A stretch of DNA of 64,000 bases from Allostreptomyces psammosilenae (GCF_013407765.1 NZ_JACBZD010000002.1:1126001-1190000); one strand, 5' to 3'; positions 8,641 to 19,189 are shown, numbered from the stretch's first letter. Notes: generated by a model not told the origin, from the sequence alone. A program made the numbers and translations.

Positions 8641-9225
8641 GTGCCCAGGATTCGAGCGGCCTCGGTGGCCGAACACCGGACGATGCAGCGCAGGGCCCTG
8701 CTGGACGCGGCGCGGGACCTGCTCGCCACTGGCGGCATGGCGGCCCTGACGTTCCCGGCCCTGGCCGAACGCACCGGTCTGGCCCGATCCTCCGTCTACG
8801 AGTACTTCCGCTCGCGTGCCGCGGTCGTGGAGGAACTGTGCGCCGTCGACTTTCCCGCCTGGGCGGCGCTCATCGAGGCCGAGGTGTCCACCGCCGACTC
8901 GCCTGAGGGCCGCATCGAGGCATACGTCAGGGCCCAGCTCGACATGGTGCGTCGGCCCGAGCACCGCGCCGTGGTCGCGATCTCCACGCTGGAACTGGAC
9001 CAGGCGGCGCGGGAACGGATCCGCGCGGCGCACGGGGAACTCCTCGCACTCATGGTGTCCGCCCTCGAGGAGTTGGGGCACGCCCGCCCCGTGCTGGCGG
9101 CCGCCCTGCTTCAGGGCGTGGTGGAGTCGGCCGTGCGCCGACTGGAGTGCCCCACGGCCGAGGAACCCGAGGAGATCGTGGAGGCGGCGGTTCGGCTCGC
9201 CCTGCACGGCGTGCGGAGCCGCTGA
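8641..9225 (+). CDS. TetR/AcrR family transcriptional regulator
   Basis: A 194-residue TetR-type repressor. The N-terminal helix-turn-helix domain spans roughly residues 17-62 and includes LTFPALAERTGLARSSVYEYF. The C-terminal half is helical, as expected for a ligand-binding dimerisation domain. GTG at 8641 is the assumed start. Its last 176 bp overlap, in antisense, the tail of the M23 peptidase-like frame coming from the other side. The target is unknown; a TetR gene in this position between whiG and rpsB is typical of streptomycetes. Confidence 0.85.
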   Translation: MPRIRAASVAEHRTMQRRALLDAARDLLATGGMAALTFPALAERTGLARSSVYEYFRSRAAVVEELCAVDFPAWAALIEAEVSTADSPEGRIEAYVRAQLDMVRRPEHRAVVAISTLELDQAARERIRAAHGELLALMVSALEELGHARPVLAAALLQGVVESAVRRLECPTAEEPEEIVEAAVRLALHGVRSR

Positions 9226-10198
9226 CCGCCTCGCCCCTCGTGACCGAACGCCTGATCGGTGACGCCGGCGCCGCAGCACGCGGGATCCGCGGGGCGCCTC
9301 CTTCCGTCCGCGGCGCCGCGGGCAACCACCCCACCTCCCCGGTCAGAGGCGGAGGACCGCCCGGTCGTGTGTCCGACCACCGTGACCGCGAGGCGGGCGG
9401 CACCGAACCGACCGGTGCCGTCAGCGGCAGCAGGCGCACCGCCGCCGACGTCCACCACCAGGGCCCGAACGGATCGAGGTAGGTGCGGGCACCCTGCCGG
9501 ACGCCCCAGTGCAGGCAGGGATCGGCGCAGTGGTACGGCCCGTCCGAGACCACTCCGATCGGCGTGCCGGCGGCCACCTCCTGACCGGCGACCACGGACG
9601 CCGTCACCGGCTCGTAGGTGGTGCGGATGGCGTCCGGATCGTCGATCCGGCCGTGCAGGACACTGACCACACCCCGCCCGGCCACCATGCCCGCGAACGC
9701 CACCACTCCGGGCGCCGAGGCGTGCACCACCGCCGCCGGTCGCGTCGCCAGGTCGATGCCCCGGTGCCCGGCGAGCCACGGCTGCGCGGGCGGCCTGAAC
9801 TGCCGCAGAATGCGTGGGGGCCCACCGTCGGGCCCGCTCACCGGCCAGACGGGCCGCAGGACCTCCAGGTTCCCCTGCGCCGAGGCAGGATCGGCGGGGA
9901 CGACCGGCGGACAGAGGGAGAGGACCACGGCGGCACAGGTCGCCACGCCCAGGGGGCGGAGCCAACCGGCCGACAGCCGGCGACGGCCCTGATGGTCGGA
10001 GCGCCGTTTCGGCCGGTCCGCCGGACGGTATCGACTGCGCGGACGTCGGCGGGGGACCCGCTCGGGAGGGCGGCGAGGCCCTCGCTTTCGAGGGTCGCGC
10101 AGCCGGTGGCCGCAGTGGCAGCAGCGGTCCCGGACACACGGTCGGCAGGTGCCGGCGACGGCAGTGGGCTGGTCGAGGACATCCGTCTGATCGCTCAT
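9050..10198 (-). CDS. M23 family metallopeptidase-like protein with long C-terminal tail
   Basis: A frame of about 382 residues. The order is a Cys/Arg-rich N-terminus (CRPC...CCHC within the first 40 residues), one hydrophobic segment (WLRPLGVATCAAVVLSLC), then a LytM/M23 domain containing HRGIDLA and CLHWGVRQG. The HxxxD motif and the second His of HxH are kept; the first His of HxH is Cys. M23 enzymes cut peptidoglycan cross-links outside the membrane. The start is uncertain: ATG 10198 and in-frame ATG 10219 both lack a good ribosome site. After RLLPL the last 125 or so residues are Pro/Arg-rich, and the end overlaps the TetR gene in antisense, so the natural stop may have been lost. Confidence 0.7.
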   Translation of the reverse strand: MSDQTDVLDQPTAVAGTCRPCVRDRCCHCGHRLRDPRKRGPRRPPERVPRRRPRSRYRPADRPKRRSDHQGRRRLSAGWLRPLGVATCAAVVLSLCPPVVPADPASAQGNLEVLRPVWPVSGPDGGPPRILRQFRPPAQPWLAGHRGIDLATRPAAVVHASAPGVVAFAGMVAGRGVVSVLHGRIDDPDAIRTTYEPVTASVVAGQEVAAGTPIGVVSDGPYHCADPCLHWGVRQGARTYLDPFGPWWWTSAAVRLLPLTAPVGSVPPASRSRWSDTRPGGPPPLTGEVGWLPAAPRTEGGAPRIPRAAAPASPIRRSVTRGEAVSGSARRAGRAEPPPPRSPRVPRPWGTPVGARPTPPRPEAGRPPARGGRAPTPRGRTP

Positions 10199-10693
10199 AG
10201 GTTTACTCTGAGTCGCCATCGAGCGAGTAGGGAAGACCCCTTCGCAGCCTGTGGATAACTCTCCCGGTCGTTGGCAAAGACCCTGCTCAGGCGGCCTTCC
10301 GGGGTGGTCGCGGGGCACGGGCAGAGGGGCCCCGGCTGGGGGCGGGGCCGGCCCCGAGACGGAACAGGGGGCGCGCGGCGCCCCGGACGTGCCCGGGAGG
10401 GGCGCTCCGTTCGCGAGGGCCCCGGGCGGTCCCGTACACTTCCCGTGGCGATCCGTGAGGCGGATCGACTTCGCACGCCCCACATCGCATGCGCACCCCG
10501 CACGGCCGTTCCCGATTCTTCGGGTGCCTCGGCGTCGGCGGGGCGATCGCGTGCGAGCGGCTGTGCCGCCCGGTCCGGGTCGTTCTCGACCCGGCGTGGT
10601 CCGGCCCAGGGCGTCAGGCGTGGCGGCCACCCGGTCGCCACGGTGAACCACACATGGCCCGAAAACGGGCCGGGACAACCGAGGAGTGCGGCC
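10199..10693. other. Divergent intergenic region and rpsB leader
   Basis: About 495 bp without a gene, between the M23-like gene and rpsB. It contains a perfect TTATCCACA DnaA-box sequence on the minus strand (10250-10258). TACACT at 10435-10440 could be a -10 for rpsB. A short hairpin next to the rpsB ribosome site is listed separately. The middle part (10280-10430) is almost pure G/C with no convincing reading frame. Confidence 0.4.
10656..10671 (+). promoter_or_regulatory. Small hairpin just upstream of the rpsB ribosome binding site
   Basis: GGCCCG and CGGGCC form a 6-bp stem closed by AAAA, ending 9 bases before the GAGGAG Shine-Dalgarno at 10681-10686. Ribosomal protein S2 commonly autoregulates its own mRNA, so a leader structure here is plausible, but the identity is inference. 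Confidence 0.3.
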
Positions 10694-11575
10694 ATGGCCG
10701 TCGTCACGATGCGGGAGCTGCTGGAGAGCGGCGTCCACTTCGGGCACCAGACCCGTCGCTGGAACCCGAAGATGAAGCGCTTCATCTTCACCGAGCGCAA
10801 CGGCATCTACATCATCGACCTGCTCCAGTCGCTGAACTACATCGACCGGGCGTACGAGTTCGTCAAGGAGACCGTGGCGCACGGCGGCACGATCCTCTTC
10901 GTCGGCACCAAGAAGCAGGCCCAGGAGGCCATCGCCGAGCAGGCCACGCGCGTGGGCATGCCGTACGTCAACCAGCGCTGGCTCGGCGGCATGCTGACCA
11001 ACTTCTCCACCGTCTACAAGCGCCTGCAGCGCCTGAAGGAGCTGGAGGAGATCGACTTCACGGACGTGGCCGCCTCCGGCCTCACCAAGAAGGAGCTCCT
11101 CGTCCTCCAGCGTGAGAAGGAGAAGCTGGAGCGCACCCTTGGTGGTATCCGTGACATGCAGCGCGTGCCGAGCGCCGTGTGGATCGTGGACACCAAGAAG
11201 GAGCACATCGCGGTCGGCGAGGCCCGGAAGCTGAACATCCCGGTCGTCGCCATCCTCGACACCAACTGCGACCCCGACGAGGTCGACTACAAGATCCCGG
11301 GCAACGACGACGCGATCCGCTCCGTCACCCTGCTCACCCGCGTGGTCGCCGACGCCGTCGCCGACGGTCTGATCGCCCGCTCGGGCGCGGCCGCCGGTGA
11401 CACCAAGGCGGAGATCGGCGCCGACCAGCCGCTGGCCGACTGGGAGCGCGACATCCTCGCCGGTGAGAAGGAGGCTGGCGAGGCCAAGGCTGAGCAGCCG
11501 GCCGCCGAGGGCGCCGCCGCGGAGGCCCCGGCCAGCGAGACCGCCCCCGCCGAGGGCACCGAGCAGCAGGCCTGA
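10694..11575 (+). CDS. rpsB: 30S ribosomal protein S2
   Basis: A 293-residue S2 protein beginning [19 protein letters not shown], with the conserved blocks [22 protein letters not shown] and [12 protein letters not shown] and the signature of S2 around [13 protein letters not shown]. The C-terminal 45 residues are an Ala/Glu-rich extension, usual in actinomycetes. ATG 10694 follows GAGGAG by 7 bases. It is the first gene of rpsB-tsf; a large hairpin separates the two. Confidence 0.97.
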   Translation: MAVVTMRELLESGVHFGHQTRRWNPKMKRFIFTERNGIYIIDLLQSLNYIDRAYEFVKETVAHGGTILFVGTKKQAQEAIAEQATRVGMPYVNQRWLGGMLTNFSTVYKRLQRLKELEEIDFTDVAASGLTKKELLVLQREKEKLERTLGGIRDMQRVPSAVWIVDTKKEHIAVGEARKLNIPVVAILDTNCDPDEVDYKIPGNDDAIRSVTLLTRVVADAVADGLIARSGAAAGDTKAEIGADQPLADWERDILAGEKEAGEAKAEQPAAEGAAAEAPASETAPAEGTEQQA

Positions 11576-11585
11576 CGCCGCCCGT

Positions 11586-11627
11586 GACGAGGGGTACGTC
11601 GGTGCGTGTCACCGCGTGCCCCTCGTC
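11586..11627 (+). terminator. rpsB-tsf intercistronic hairpin
   Basis: GACGAGGGGTACG (11586-11598) pairs with CGTGCCCCTCGTC (11615-11627) with one G-T wobble. Inside the loop CGGTG (11600-11604) and CACCG (11610-11614) make a second stem, so nearly the whole element folds into one long hairpin. It starts 10 bases after the rpsB stop and probably attenuates transcription into tsf. Confidence 0.75.
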
Positions 11628-11756
11628 CCCGCGCCGGAGCCGACCCGCCGATCGGTCGTGCGACCACGCCGTACGGCGGCGCACGAACCGAGCTCGGCCG
11701 GCCCCGGCACGGCAGCCCCAGCCATCCCCACCACACGCGAGAAGAGAAACCAGAAC

Positions 11757-12590
11757 ATGGCGAACTTCACCGCCGCGGACGTGAAGAAGCTCCGCGAGAC
11801 GACCGCCGCCGGCATGCTGGACTGCAAGAAGGCGCTCGAAGAGGCCGAGGGCGACTTCGACAAGGCCGTGGAGATCCTTCGGGTCAAGGGCCTGAAGGGT
11901 GTCACCAAGCGCGAGGGCCGCTCCACCAGCAACGGTGCCGTGGTCGCCCGCATCGAGGCCGGCGCCGGTGGCGTGCTGCTCGAGCTGAACTGCGAGACCG
12001 ACTTCGTCGCCAAGGGCGAGCGCTTCCTCGCCGTGGCCAACACCATCGCCGAGCACGTCTCCAAGAGCGACCTGGCGGACATCGAGTCCCTGCTCGCCTC
12101 CGAGATCGAGCCCGGCAAGTCCGTCCAGGCGTTCGTCGACGAGGCCAACGCCACGCTCGGCGAGAAGGTCGTGCTCAGCCGCTTCGCGCGCTTCAACGAC
12201 GGCTTCGTCGCCTCCTACCTGCACCGCACCAGCCCGGACCTGCCGCCCCAGGTCGGCGTGCTGGTCGAGCTGGACAGCGAGAACGGTGACGTCGCCCGCG
12301 ACGTCGCGCAGCACATCGCCGCCTTCTCCCCGAAGTTCCTCTCCCGCGAGGACGTCCCGGCCGAGACGGTGGAGAACGAGCGCCGCGTCGCCGAGGCCAC
12401 CGCTCGCGAGGAGGGCAAGCCGGAAGCCGCCCTGGCGAAGATCGTCGAGGGCCGCCTCAACGGCTTCTTCAAGGAGAACGTGCTGCTGGACCAGGCGTTC
12501 GCCAAGGACAACAAGAAGTCCGTCAAGGCCATCCTCGACGAGGCCGGCGTCACCCTGAAGCGCTTCGCGCGCTTCCGCGTCGGCGTCTGA
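11757..12590 (+). CDS. tsf: Elongation factor Ts
   Basis: A 277-residue EF-Ts, the guanine-nucleotide exchange factor for EF-Tu. The N-terminal UBA-like module ([24 protein letters not shown]) is followed by the EF-Ts core with [13 protein letters not shown]. The protein ends with the conserved [15 protein letters not shown] segment. ATG at 11757 is preceded by a purine-rich GAAGAGAAA stretch. Large hairpins lie before and after it, so its dosage can be set separately from rpsB and pyrH. Confidence 0.97.
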   Translation: MANFTAADVKKLRETTAAGMLDCKKALEEAEGDFDKAVEILRVKGLKGVTKREGRSTSNGAVVARIEAGAGGVLLELNCETDFVAKGERFLAVANTIAEHVSKSDLADIESLLASEIEPGKSVQAFVDEANATLGEKVVLSRFARFNDGFVASYLHRTSPDLPPQVGVLVELDSENGDVARDVAQHIAAFSPKFLSREDVPAETVENERRVAEATAREEGKPEAALAKIVEGRLNGFFKENVLLDQAFAKDNKKSVKAILDEAGVTLKRFARFRVGV

Positions 12591-13508
<918 letters not shown>

Positions 13509-13552
13509 CCCGCCGGGTCCGTATTGCAATCAAACGGGACAGGAGCGCAACC

Positions 13553-14110
13553 GTGATCGAAGAGACCCTCCTCGAAGCTGAGGAGAAGATGGAGAAGGCC
13601 GTCCTGGTGGCCAAGGAGGACCTGGCCGCCATCCGCACCGGACGGGCACACCCGGCGATGTTCAACAAGATCACCGCCGAGTACTACGGCGCCCCCACGC
13701 CGATCAATCAGCTCGCGTCCTTCTCGGTTCCCGAGCCGCGCATGGCCGTGGTGACGCCGTTCGACAAGAGCTCCCTCGCCGCCATCGAGAAGTCCATCCG
13801 TGACTCGGACCTCGGCGTCAACCCGACGAACGACGGCTCCATCATCCGCGTGGTCTTCCCGCAGCTCACCGAGGAACGTCGCCGCGAGTTCATCAAGGTG
13901 GCGCGGACCAAGGGCGAGGACGCCAAGATCTCCATCCGCAGCGTGCGCCGCAAGGCGAAGGAGATCCTGGACAAGCTGGTCCGCGATGGTGAGGCCGGCG
14001 AGGACGAGGTGCGTCGCGCGGAGAAGGAACTCGAGGACCTCACCAGCCGCTTCGTGGTGCAGGTCGACGAACTGCTCAAGCACAAGGAATCCGAGCTGCT
14101 AGAGGTCTGA
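13553..14110 (+). CDS. frr: Ribosome recycling factor
   Basis: A 185-residue RRF, the standard length, which splits post-termination ribosomes together with EF-G. Conserved stretches include [35 protein letters not shown] and the C-terminal helical hairpin with [14 protein letters not shown] at 13553 is the start. The TGA overlaps the ATG of cdsA by one base, so cdsA is translationally coupled. Confidence 0.97.
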   Translation: MIEETLLEAEEKMEKAVLVAKEDLAAIRTGRAHPAMFNKITAEYYGAPTPINQLASFSVPEPRMAVVTPFDKSSLAAIEKSIRDSDLGVNPTNDGSIIRVVFPQLTEERRREFIKVARTKGEDAKISIRSVRRKAKEILDKLVRDGEAGEDEVRRAEKELEDLTSRFVVQVDELLKHKESELLEV

Positions 14111-15675
14111 TGAACGACTCCCCCTGGACCGGCGGTGGGGGGGCCGGCGCGCCCTACCCGGCGCAGCCCGTCCCTGAACAGCCGGGCCCCTGGCACCGGG
14201 GGCACCCGGAGCCCGTGGCGGCCGACTGGTCGGCGGACGCGGAAGCCACGCAGATGCTCCCGCCTGTCGCGGACCCGCACGGTGCGGGGGGCGCGGGCGG
14301 GCCACTCGGTGGTCAGCACACCGCCCCCTACGCCGGGCACCAGGGCGGCGCCCACCCGGGCGTGGCGCCCGGTACGGGCATGCTGGACGGCGCGGCGGTG
14401 TACTCCGCGCCGTCCGAGGCGCAGACTCAGTACATGGCGCCGATCCAGGACGGCTCCGCTTCCCACGCGCCGTGGGAGGAGGAGCCGCGCGCGGCCCGTC
14501 TCCGTGGTCCGCTCTTCCGGGACGAGCCGGCGGACGGAGCCCTCAAGCGGGCTCCCCGGAACGCAGGTGGCGCGGAACCCGACTCCGCCCGGACGGTCAT
14601 GATGCCGCTTATCGGCGGCGCTCCCGAGGAGTCGGAGTCGGAACGCTCCGTCGTGGGCCTCGACAGCCTGCTGAACGGAGGGCAGCCGCAGGGGCCACGG
14701 CCGCGCCGACGCTCGGTCGCCGGAGCCCAGGAGCCGGGGGCGGACGCGGCCCCGCGTCGTGGGGCGGCCCGTCACACCTCGCCCCAGGCGGCGGTGGCAG
14801 GTTCCGGCGCCGGCGGCTCTGAGGACGGCGCGGGGCAGCCGCGGCGCAGGGAGCGCGGTGGCCGCAACCTGCCGGCCGCCATCGGCGTGGGCCTCGGGCT
14901 CGGCGCGGTGCTGCTCCTCGCGCTCTTCATCGTCAAGGTGCTGTTCCTCGGCGTCGTGGTCGCCGCGGCCGGCGTGGGGTTGTGGGAGCTGTCGAGCCGG
15001 CTCTCGGAGAAGAAGCGCATTCGGCCGCCGCTGATCCCCATGGTCCTCGGCGGAACGGGGATGCAGATCGCCGCCTACTTCGGCGGCATCGACGCGCTCT
15101 TCGTGGCGTTCGCGGTGACGGTCCTCGCCATACTGGCCTGGCGGATGCTGGAGCGCCCGGAGGGCTACCTTCCGGACGTCACGGCCGGGGTGTTCTGCGT
15201 CTTCTACGTGCCCTTCCTGGCGGGGTTCGTGCCGCTCATGCTGACGGCGGACGACGGCGCCTGGCGCGTCACCCTGTTCCTGATGCTCGCGGTCTGCAGC
15301 GACACCGCCGGGTACGCCGTCGGGTACCGGTTCGGGCGGCGCAGCCGGAAGCTGGCTCCCTCGATCAGCCCCGGCAAGACCAGGGTGGGGTTCGGCGGCA
15401 GCGTGGGCGGTTCGGCCCTGGTCGGTGCCATCGCCATGCCGCTGATGATCGACGGTGGTGTCTGGTGGCAGGGCGCGCTGCTCGGGGTGGTCGCCGCCGT
15501 CACCGCGACGGTCGGGGACCTGACCGAGTCGATGATCAAGCGGGACCTCGGCGTGAAGGACATGGGAGACCTGCTGCCGGGACACGGGGGCCTGATGGAC
15601 CGGCTCGACTCCTTGCTCCCTACCGCGGCGGTCACCTGGCTGCTCCTGTCCGCCTTCGTCGGTTCCGGTCTGTGA
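14110..15675 (+). CDS. cdsA: Phosphatidate cytidylyltransferase with long disordered N-terminus
   Basis: A 521-residue integral membrane enzyme making CDP-diacylglycerol for phospholipid synthesis. The catalytic half starts near residue 250 and has about eight membrane segments. It carries the CDS signature [20 protein letters not shown] followed by GLMDRLD, with its metal-binding acidic residues. The first roughly 245 residues are Gly/Pro/Ala/Glu-rich and low-complexity, longer than in most bacterial CdsA proteins, although streptomycete homologues also carry an N-terminal extension. The ATG overlaps the frr stop. A hairpin at 15728-15752 separates it from rlmN. Confidence 0.93.
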   Translation: MNDSPWTGGGGAGAPYPAQPVPEQPGPWHRGHPEPVAADWSADAEATQMLPPVADPHGAGGAGGPLGGQHTAPYAGHQGGAHPGVAPGTGMLDGAAVYSAPSEAQTQYMAPIQDGSASHAPWEEEPRAARLRGPLFRDEPADGALKRAPRNAGGAEPDSARTVMMPLIGGAPEESESERSVVGLDSLLNGGQPQGPRPRRRSVAGAQEPGADAAPRRGAARHTSPQAAVAGSGAGGSEDGAGQPRRRERGGRNLPAAIGVGLGLGAVLLLALFIVKVLFLGVVVAAAGVGLWELSSRLSEKKRIRPPLIPMVLGGTGMQIAAYFGGIDALFVAFAVTVLAILAWRMLERPEGYLPDVTAGVFCVFYVPFLAGFVPLMLTADDGAWRVTLFLMLAVCSDTAGYAVGYRFGRRSRKLAPSISPGKTRVGFGGSVGGSALVGAIAMPLMIDGGVWWQGALLGVVAAVTATVGDLTESMIKRDLGVKDMGDLLPGHGGLMDRLDSLLPTAAVTWLLLSAFVGSGL

Positions 15676-15727
15676 GCCGGCCGGCCACACACCCGCATCG
15701 CCGCCCTGTGCGTCTCCTTCGGTTCCC

Positions 15728-15752
15728 CCCGCCGCCTGGCGTTGGCGGCGGG
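15728..15752 (+). terminator. Hairpin between cdsA and rlmN
   Basis: CCCGCCGCC (15728-15736) and GGCGGCGGG (15744-15752) form a 9-bp perfect stem with a 7-base loop, about 50 bases after the cdsA stop. Confidence 0.5.
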
Positions 15753-15793
15753 CGGGCCGGAGTGCACTCCGGGCGTGCGAGAATGGGCGAGCT

Positions 15794-16897
15794 ATGCCTG
15801 CTCCCGGAGAACTCACCTTCGCCGCGCCACGCGGCGCCAAGCCGCCTCGGCACCTGGCAGACCTGACCCCCGCCGAGCGTCGCGAGGCTGTCGCCGAGCT
15901 GGGGGAGAAGCCTTTCCGTGCCGGTCAGGTGGCCCGTCACTACTTCACTCGGCTGACCGACGACCCGTCGGGCTGGACGGACATCCCGGCCTCCCGCAGG
16001 GCGGCGCTCGCGGAGAAACTGCTTCCCGAGCTGATGACCGTTGTCCGCCACGTCTCATGCGATGGGGACACCACGCGCAAGACGCTGTGGCGCCTCTTCG
16101 ACGGCACGCTCGTCGAGTCGGTCCTGATGCGTTACCCGGACCGCGTCACCATGTGCGTGTCGTCGCAGGCCGGCTGCGGTATGAATTGCCCCTTCTGCGC
16201 CACCGGCCAGGCAGGGCTGACCCGCAACCTCTCCACGGCGGAGATCGTGCACCAGATCGTGGCCGGGGCGCGTGCGCTGCGCGATGGTGAGATCCCCGGC
16301 GGCCCCGCCCGGCTCACCAACGTCGTCTTCATGGGCATGGGCGAGCCGCTGGCGAACTACAACAGGGTGCTCCGGGCGATCCGGGCTCTGACCGACCCGG
16401 CGCCGGACGGCCTCGGCATGTCGCAGCGCGGCATCACGGTTTCCACCGTCGGGCTGGTCCCGGCGATGTACCGGCTGGCCGACGAGGGCCTCAGTGTCCG
16501 GCTCGCGCTCTCGCTGCATGCCCCGGACGACGAGCTCCGCGACACGCTCGTCCCGGTGAACACCCGCTGGAAGGTCGCGGAGGTGCTCGACGCCGCGTGG
16601 AACTACGCGGAGGTCTCCGGCCGCCGAGTGTCCATCGAGTACGCCCTCATCCGCGACATCAACGACCAGGCGTGGCGGGCGGACCTGCTCGGCCGGCTGC
16701 TGAAGAACCGCAGGGCGCACGTGAACCTCATCCCGCTGAACCCCACCCCGGGCTCCAAGTGGACAGCGTCCCGCCCGGAGGACGAGCGGGAGTTCGTCCG
16801 CCGACTGGAGGCCTACGGGGTCCCCGTCACGGTCCGGGACACGCGTGGGCAGGAGATCGACGGCGCCTGCGGCCAGCTGGCGGCAGCTGAGCGGTGA
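15794..16897 (+). CDS. rlmN: 23S rRNA (adenine2503-C2)/tRNA methyltransferase RlmN
   Basis: A 367-residue radical-SAM methyltransferase that methylates A2503 of 23S rRNA and A37 of some tRNAs. The CxxxCxxC iron-sulfur motif is in CGMNCPFC, and the SAM-binding GMGEPLANY block follows. The second catalytic cysteine is probably in [14 protein letters not shown] near the C-terminus. The length and both cysteines match RlmN rather than the resistance enzyme Cfr. The gene converges on the permease gene at 16956 with a hairpin between them. Confidence 0.95.
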   Translation: MPAPGELTFAAPRGAKPPRHLADLTPAERREAVAELGEKPFRAGQVARHYFTRLTDDPSGWTDIPASRRAALAEKLLPELMTVVRHVSCDGDTTRKTLWRLFDGTLVESVLMRYPDRVTMCVSSQAGCGMNCPFCATGQAGLTRNLSTAEIVHQIVAGARALRDGEIPGGPARLTNVVFMGMGEPLANYNRVLRAIRALTDPAPDGLGMSQRGITVSTVGLVPAMYRLADEGLSVRLALSLHAPDDELRDTLVPVNTRWKVAEVLDAAWNYAEVSGRRVSIEYALIRDINDQAWRADLLGRLLKNRRAHVNLIPLNPTPGSKWTASRPEDEREFVRRLEAYGVPVTVRDTRGQEIDGACGQLAAAER

Positions 16898-16912
16898 CCT
16901 TGTCGGCCCGGC

Positions 16913-16947
16913 ACGGCGCCGTCGACCCTCGTGGCCGGCGGCGCCGT
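16913..16947. terminator. Hairpin between convergent rlmN and permease genes
   Basis: ACGGCGCCG (16913-16921) pairs with CGGCGCCGT (16939-16947), a 9-bp stem with a 17-base loop, followed by TTTCC on the plus strand. It may serve both converging genes. Confidence 0.5.
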
Positions 16948-16955
16948 TTCCGTCC

Positions 16956-18320
16956 TCAGTCGGACTGGCGGGCGGCGGCCTGGCGCAACGCCCGCGGGAG
17001 CAGCACACGGATGGGGAGGGAGGCCAGAACGGCGCCCAGCGTCGCCAGGAGGGTGACGGCGGCGGCCGCCACGGAGACCACCGCGGTGACGTCGAACGAT
17101 GCCGGCACACCGGTTCGTCCCCCGACCGCCGCCTGAAGGCCGGCTGTGGCCAGTTCGGCCGACATCGCGCCGATCGCCACCGCGAGAGCGATGATCAGCA
17201 CCTGGTGCAGCGCGGTACCGAGCCGCCACCCGGCGGTCCGGACACCGGCGAGGCGCAGGTAGTCGGACGTGTCCCGCCGCTCCCTCCACACGGCCGACAC
17301 GGACACGACGAACCAGAGCAGCAGCCAGACGCCGGCCGCGATCGCCACCGCGGGGAGTACGCCGGGCGGCAGGCCGATCGTGACATACGCCGAGGCCGCC
17401 GTCGTGGAACGTTCGGTCGTCTCGGCCGGCGTCAGCCGAATCGTCGCCCACAGGGTGTACAGCGATGCCACCAGGGCGCCGAGCGGCAGACCGAGGCGTC
17501 GCGCCGAGGAAGCCATGGCGCGTCCGGCGACGAGACCCACCGCGCCGCCCGCGGTGGTGACCAGCGCGGCGCATACACGCAGCAGGCAGGGCATGCCGAG
17601 CAGCACTCCCAGCACGGTCAGAGCCCAGCCCAGTAGGGGCGTCGTCGCCACACCCGGCAGTTCGCCCACGCGTACGTCAGGTCCTGCGGGCAGCGGCGAC
17701 GGACTCAGCCACACCAATCCCGGTCCCAGTAGCAGGGGCAACCCCCATGGGGCCGTTGTCAGGGGCCGGGCACGGCGGGCGGAGGCGGCAGCCGCCGTTT
17801 CGGCTGCCGTGCTGGTGCCGCCTGCTGTCGCCCACCAATCCGAGTGCGATCGGCCCACGGCCAGGCAGGCGACGGCCCAGCACAGAAGAGTCAGACCCAG
17901 GACGGTCGCCGCGGCGCCCGCAGGCGGAATCGCCCCGGCTTCGGCGGGCGGATCGGAGCCCAGCAGGGCCCACACCGCGCCGACGAGTGCGCCGGCCCCG
18001 GTGGGCAGCGCTCCGGAGCCGGCGCACAGCAGCCGCAGTCCGAGGCCGCCCACACCGGCGGCGCGCAGCGCCGTCGTACGGTCACCGGAGTGGGTCGTGG
18101 CGATCCACGCCGTGACCCCGGCGGCTACCGCCGCCGTCACGGCCAGCAGTGCCGCCAGCACCGCGCGTCCGCGGACCTCGGGGCCCTGGGGGACGGTGGC
18201 GACGGCGATGGTGTGCAGGGCGAGCGCCGTTGTGGCGGCCCCGGTGAGACCGAGCAGCGTCATGAGGGCGAGAGAGGCGGGGCGGGCGCTGAGCGACAGC
18301 CGGACCAGGAGCCAGAGCAT
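16956..18320 (-). CDS. FtsX-like ABC transporter permease
   Basis: A 454-residue hydrophobic protein with roughly eight to ten predicted membrane segments. The C-terminal half has two long helices around a conserved soluble link (VWRERRDTSDYLRLAGVRTAGWRLG), which resembles the FtsX/MacB-type permease domain. No substrate can be assigned. The ATG at 18320 overlaps the stop of the ATPase gene (ATGA), so the two are coupled and likely form one complex. The partner ATPase is degenerate, so active transport is doubtful. Confidence 0.7.
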   Translation of the reverse strand: MLWLLVRLSLSARPASLALMTLLGLTGAATTALALHTIAVATVPQGPEVRGRAVLAALLAVTAAVAAGVTAWIATTHSGDRTTALRAAGVGGLGLRLLCAGSGALPTGAGALVGAVWALLGSDPPAEAGAIPPAGAAATVLGLTLLCWAVACLAVGRSHSDWWATAGGTSTAAETAAAASARRARPLTTAPWGLPLLLGPGLVWLSPSPLPAGPDVRVGELPGVATTPLLGWALTVLGVLLGMPCLLRVCAALVTTAGGAVGLVAGRAMASSARRLGLPLGALVASLYTLWATIRLTPAETTERSTTAASAYVTIGLPPGVLPAVAIAAGVWLLLWFVVSVSAVWRERRDTSDYLRLAGVRTAGWRLGTALHQVLIIALAVAIGAMSAELATAGLQAAVGGRTGVPASFDVTAVVSVAAAAVTLLATLGAVLASLPIRVLLPRALRQAAARQSD

Positions 18321-19189
18321 CAGGCGCCGCCTCTGCCGTCAACGGCGGGCTCGGCGGCCTCAGCTGCCGGGGGGGCGGCCGCGTCGCTCACCTGATCGAC
18401 CGGTTCGGACAGGGGACGGGTTGCCGTTGAGGTCGGCGGAGTCGGGGCGGTGGGGGAGGCGCCCGCCGGCGCCTGCTCGTTGGCGTCATGGCCGCCCAGG
18501 CCCTGCGTGATGCGGCCGTCGGCCATCCGCACCACCCGATCGGCCGCGTCGGCGGCGGATTCCCGGGTGAGCGCGAGGAGGAGCGTGATGCCGTGGGAAC
18601 GGGCCGCCGTCGTCACGACCCGCAGGAGATGGTCGCCCTCGTCGCGGGGGAGTGGGGCGGCCGGATCGTCCGCGAGGACGATCCGCGGACGGCCGGCGAG
18701 CGCGCGGGCGGCCGCCACGCGCTGCCGGGAGGTGATGTCCAGGGAAGCCGGTCGCGCCTTCGCCAGGTCTCCCACGTCGAGGCGTTCCAGCCATTCGATG
18801 GCATCCGCGTGGGCCTGGCGCCGGCTCGCCCCGGCGGCCATCAGCGGAACGGCCACGTTCTCCACCGCGTCCAGCTCCGGAACGAGGAGCGGCATCGTCG
18901 TGATGAAGCCGAAGTGGTCTCGTCGTATCCGGTCACGATTCCGGCGGCGAAGTCCGTGCAGGGGAACGCCATCCAGCCACACCTCGCCGTCGTCCAGCGG
19001 GAGCGCGCAGCCCAGACAGGCGAGCAGCGTGGTCTTGCCGGACCCGCGGGGACCGGTGACGGCGACGATCTCGCCCTCGCGCACGTGCACCGACGCGCGG
19101 CGCAGCGCGGGCGTGGGGCCGTAGTTCTTGACCACGGCGTGCGCCCTGAGGAGAGCACCTGGCTCGGCCGGGCTGGCTTGGGGGAGCAC
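18320..19189 (-). CDS. ABC transporter ATP-binding protein, degenerate motifs
   Basis: A 289-residue protein with the LolD/MacB-type nucleotide-binding fold. Walker A is intact (GPRGSGKT, residues 46-53). The other catalytic motifs have drifted: the Q-loop glutamine is absent (FGFITTMP), the LSGGQ signature reads LDITS (about 150-154), Walker B reads VLADDP with Asp where the catalytic Glu belongs, and no H-loop histidine is seen (LLALTRES). The last 70 or so residues are a Pro/Ala/Thr-rich tail. GTG at 19189 follows a GAGGTG ribosome site by 8 bases. It is coupled to the permease downstream. ATP binding is likely and efficient hydrolysis unlikely. Confidence 0.8.
   Translation of the reverse strand: MLPQASPAEPGALLRAHAVVKNYGPTPALRRASVHVREGEIVAVTGPRGSGKTTLLACLGCALPLDDGEVWLDGVPLHGLRRRNRDRIRRDHFGFITTMPLLVPELDAVENVAVPLMAAGASRRQAHADAIEWLERLDVGDLAKARPASLDITSRQRVAAARALAGRPRIVLADDPAAPLPRDEGDHLLRVVTTAARSHGITLLLALTRESAADAADRVVRMADGRITQGLGGHDANEQAPAGASPTAPTPPTSTATRPLSEPVDQVSDAAAPPAAEAAEPAVDGRGGA

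Noticed and set aside
10250-10258. Replication origin suggested by a DnaA box
   Set aside because: There is only one box, and no dnaA, dnaN or cluster of boxes is nearby.
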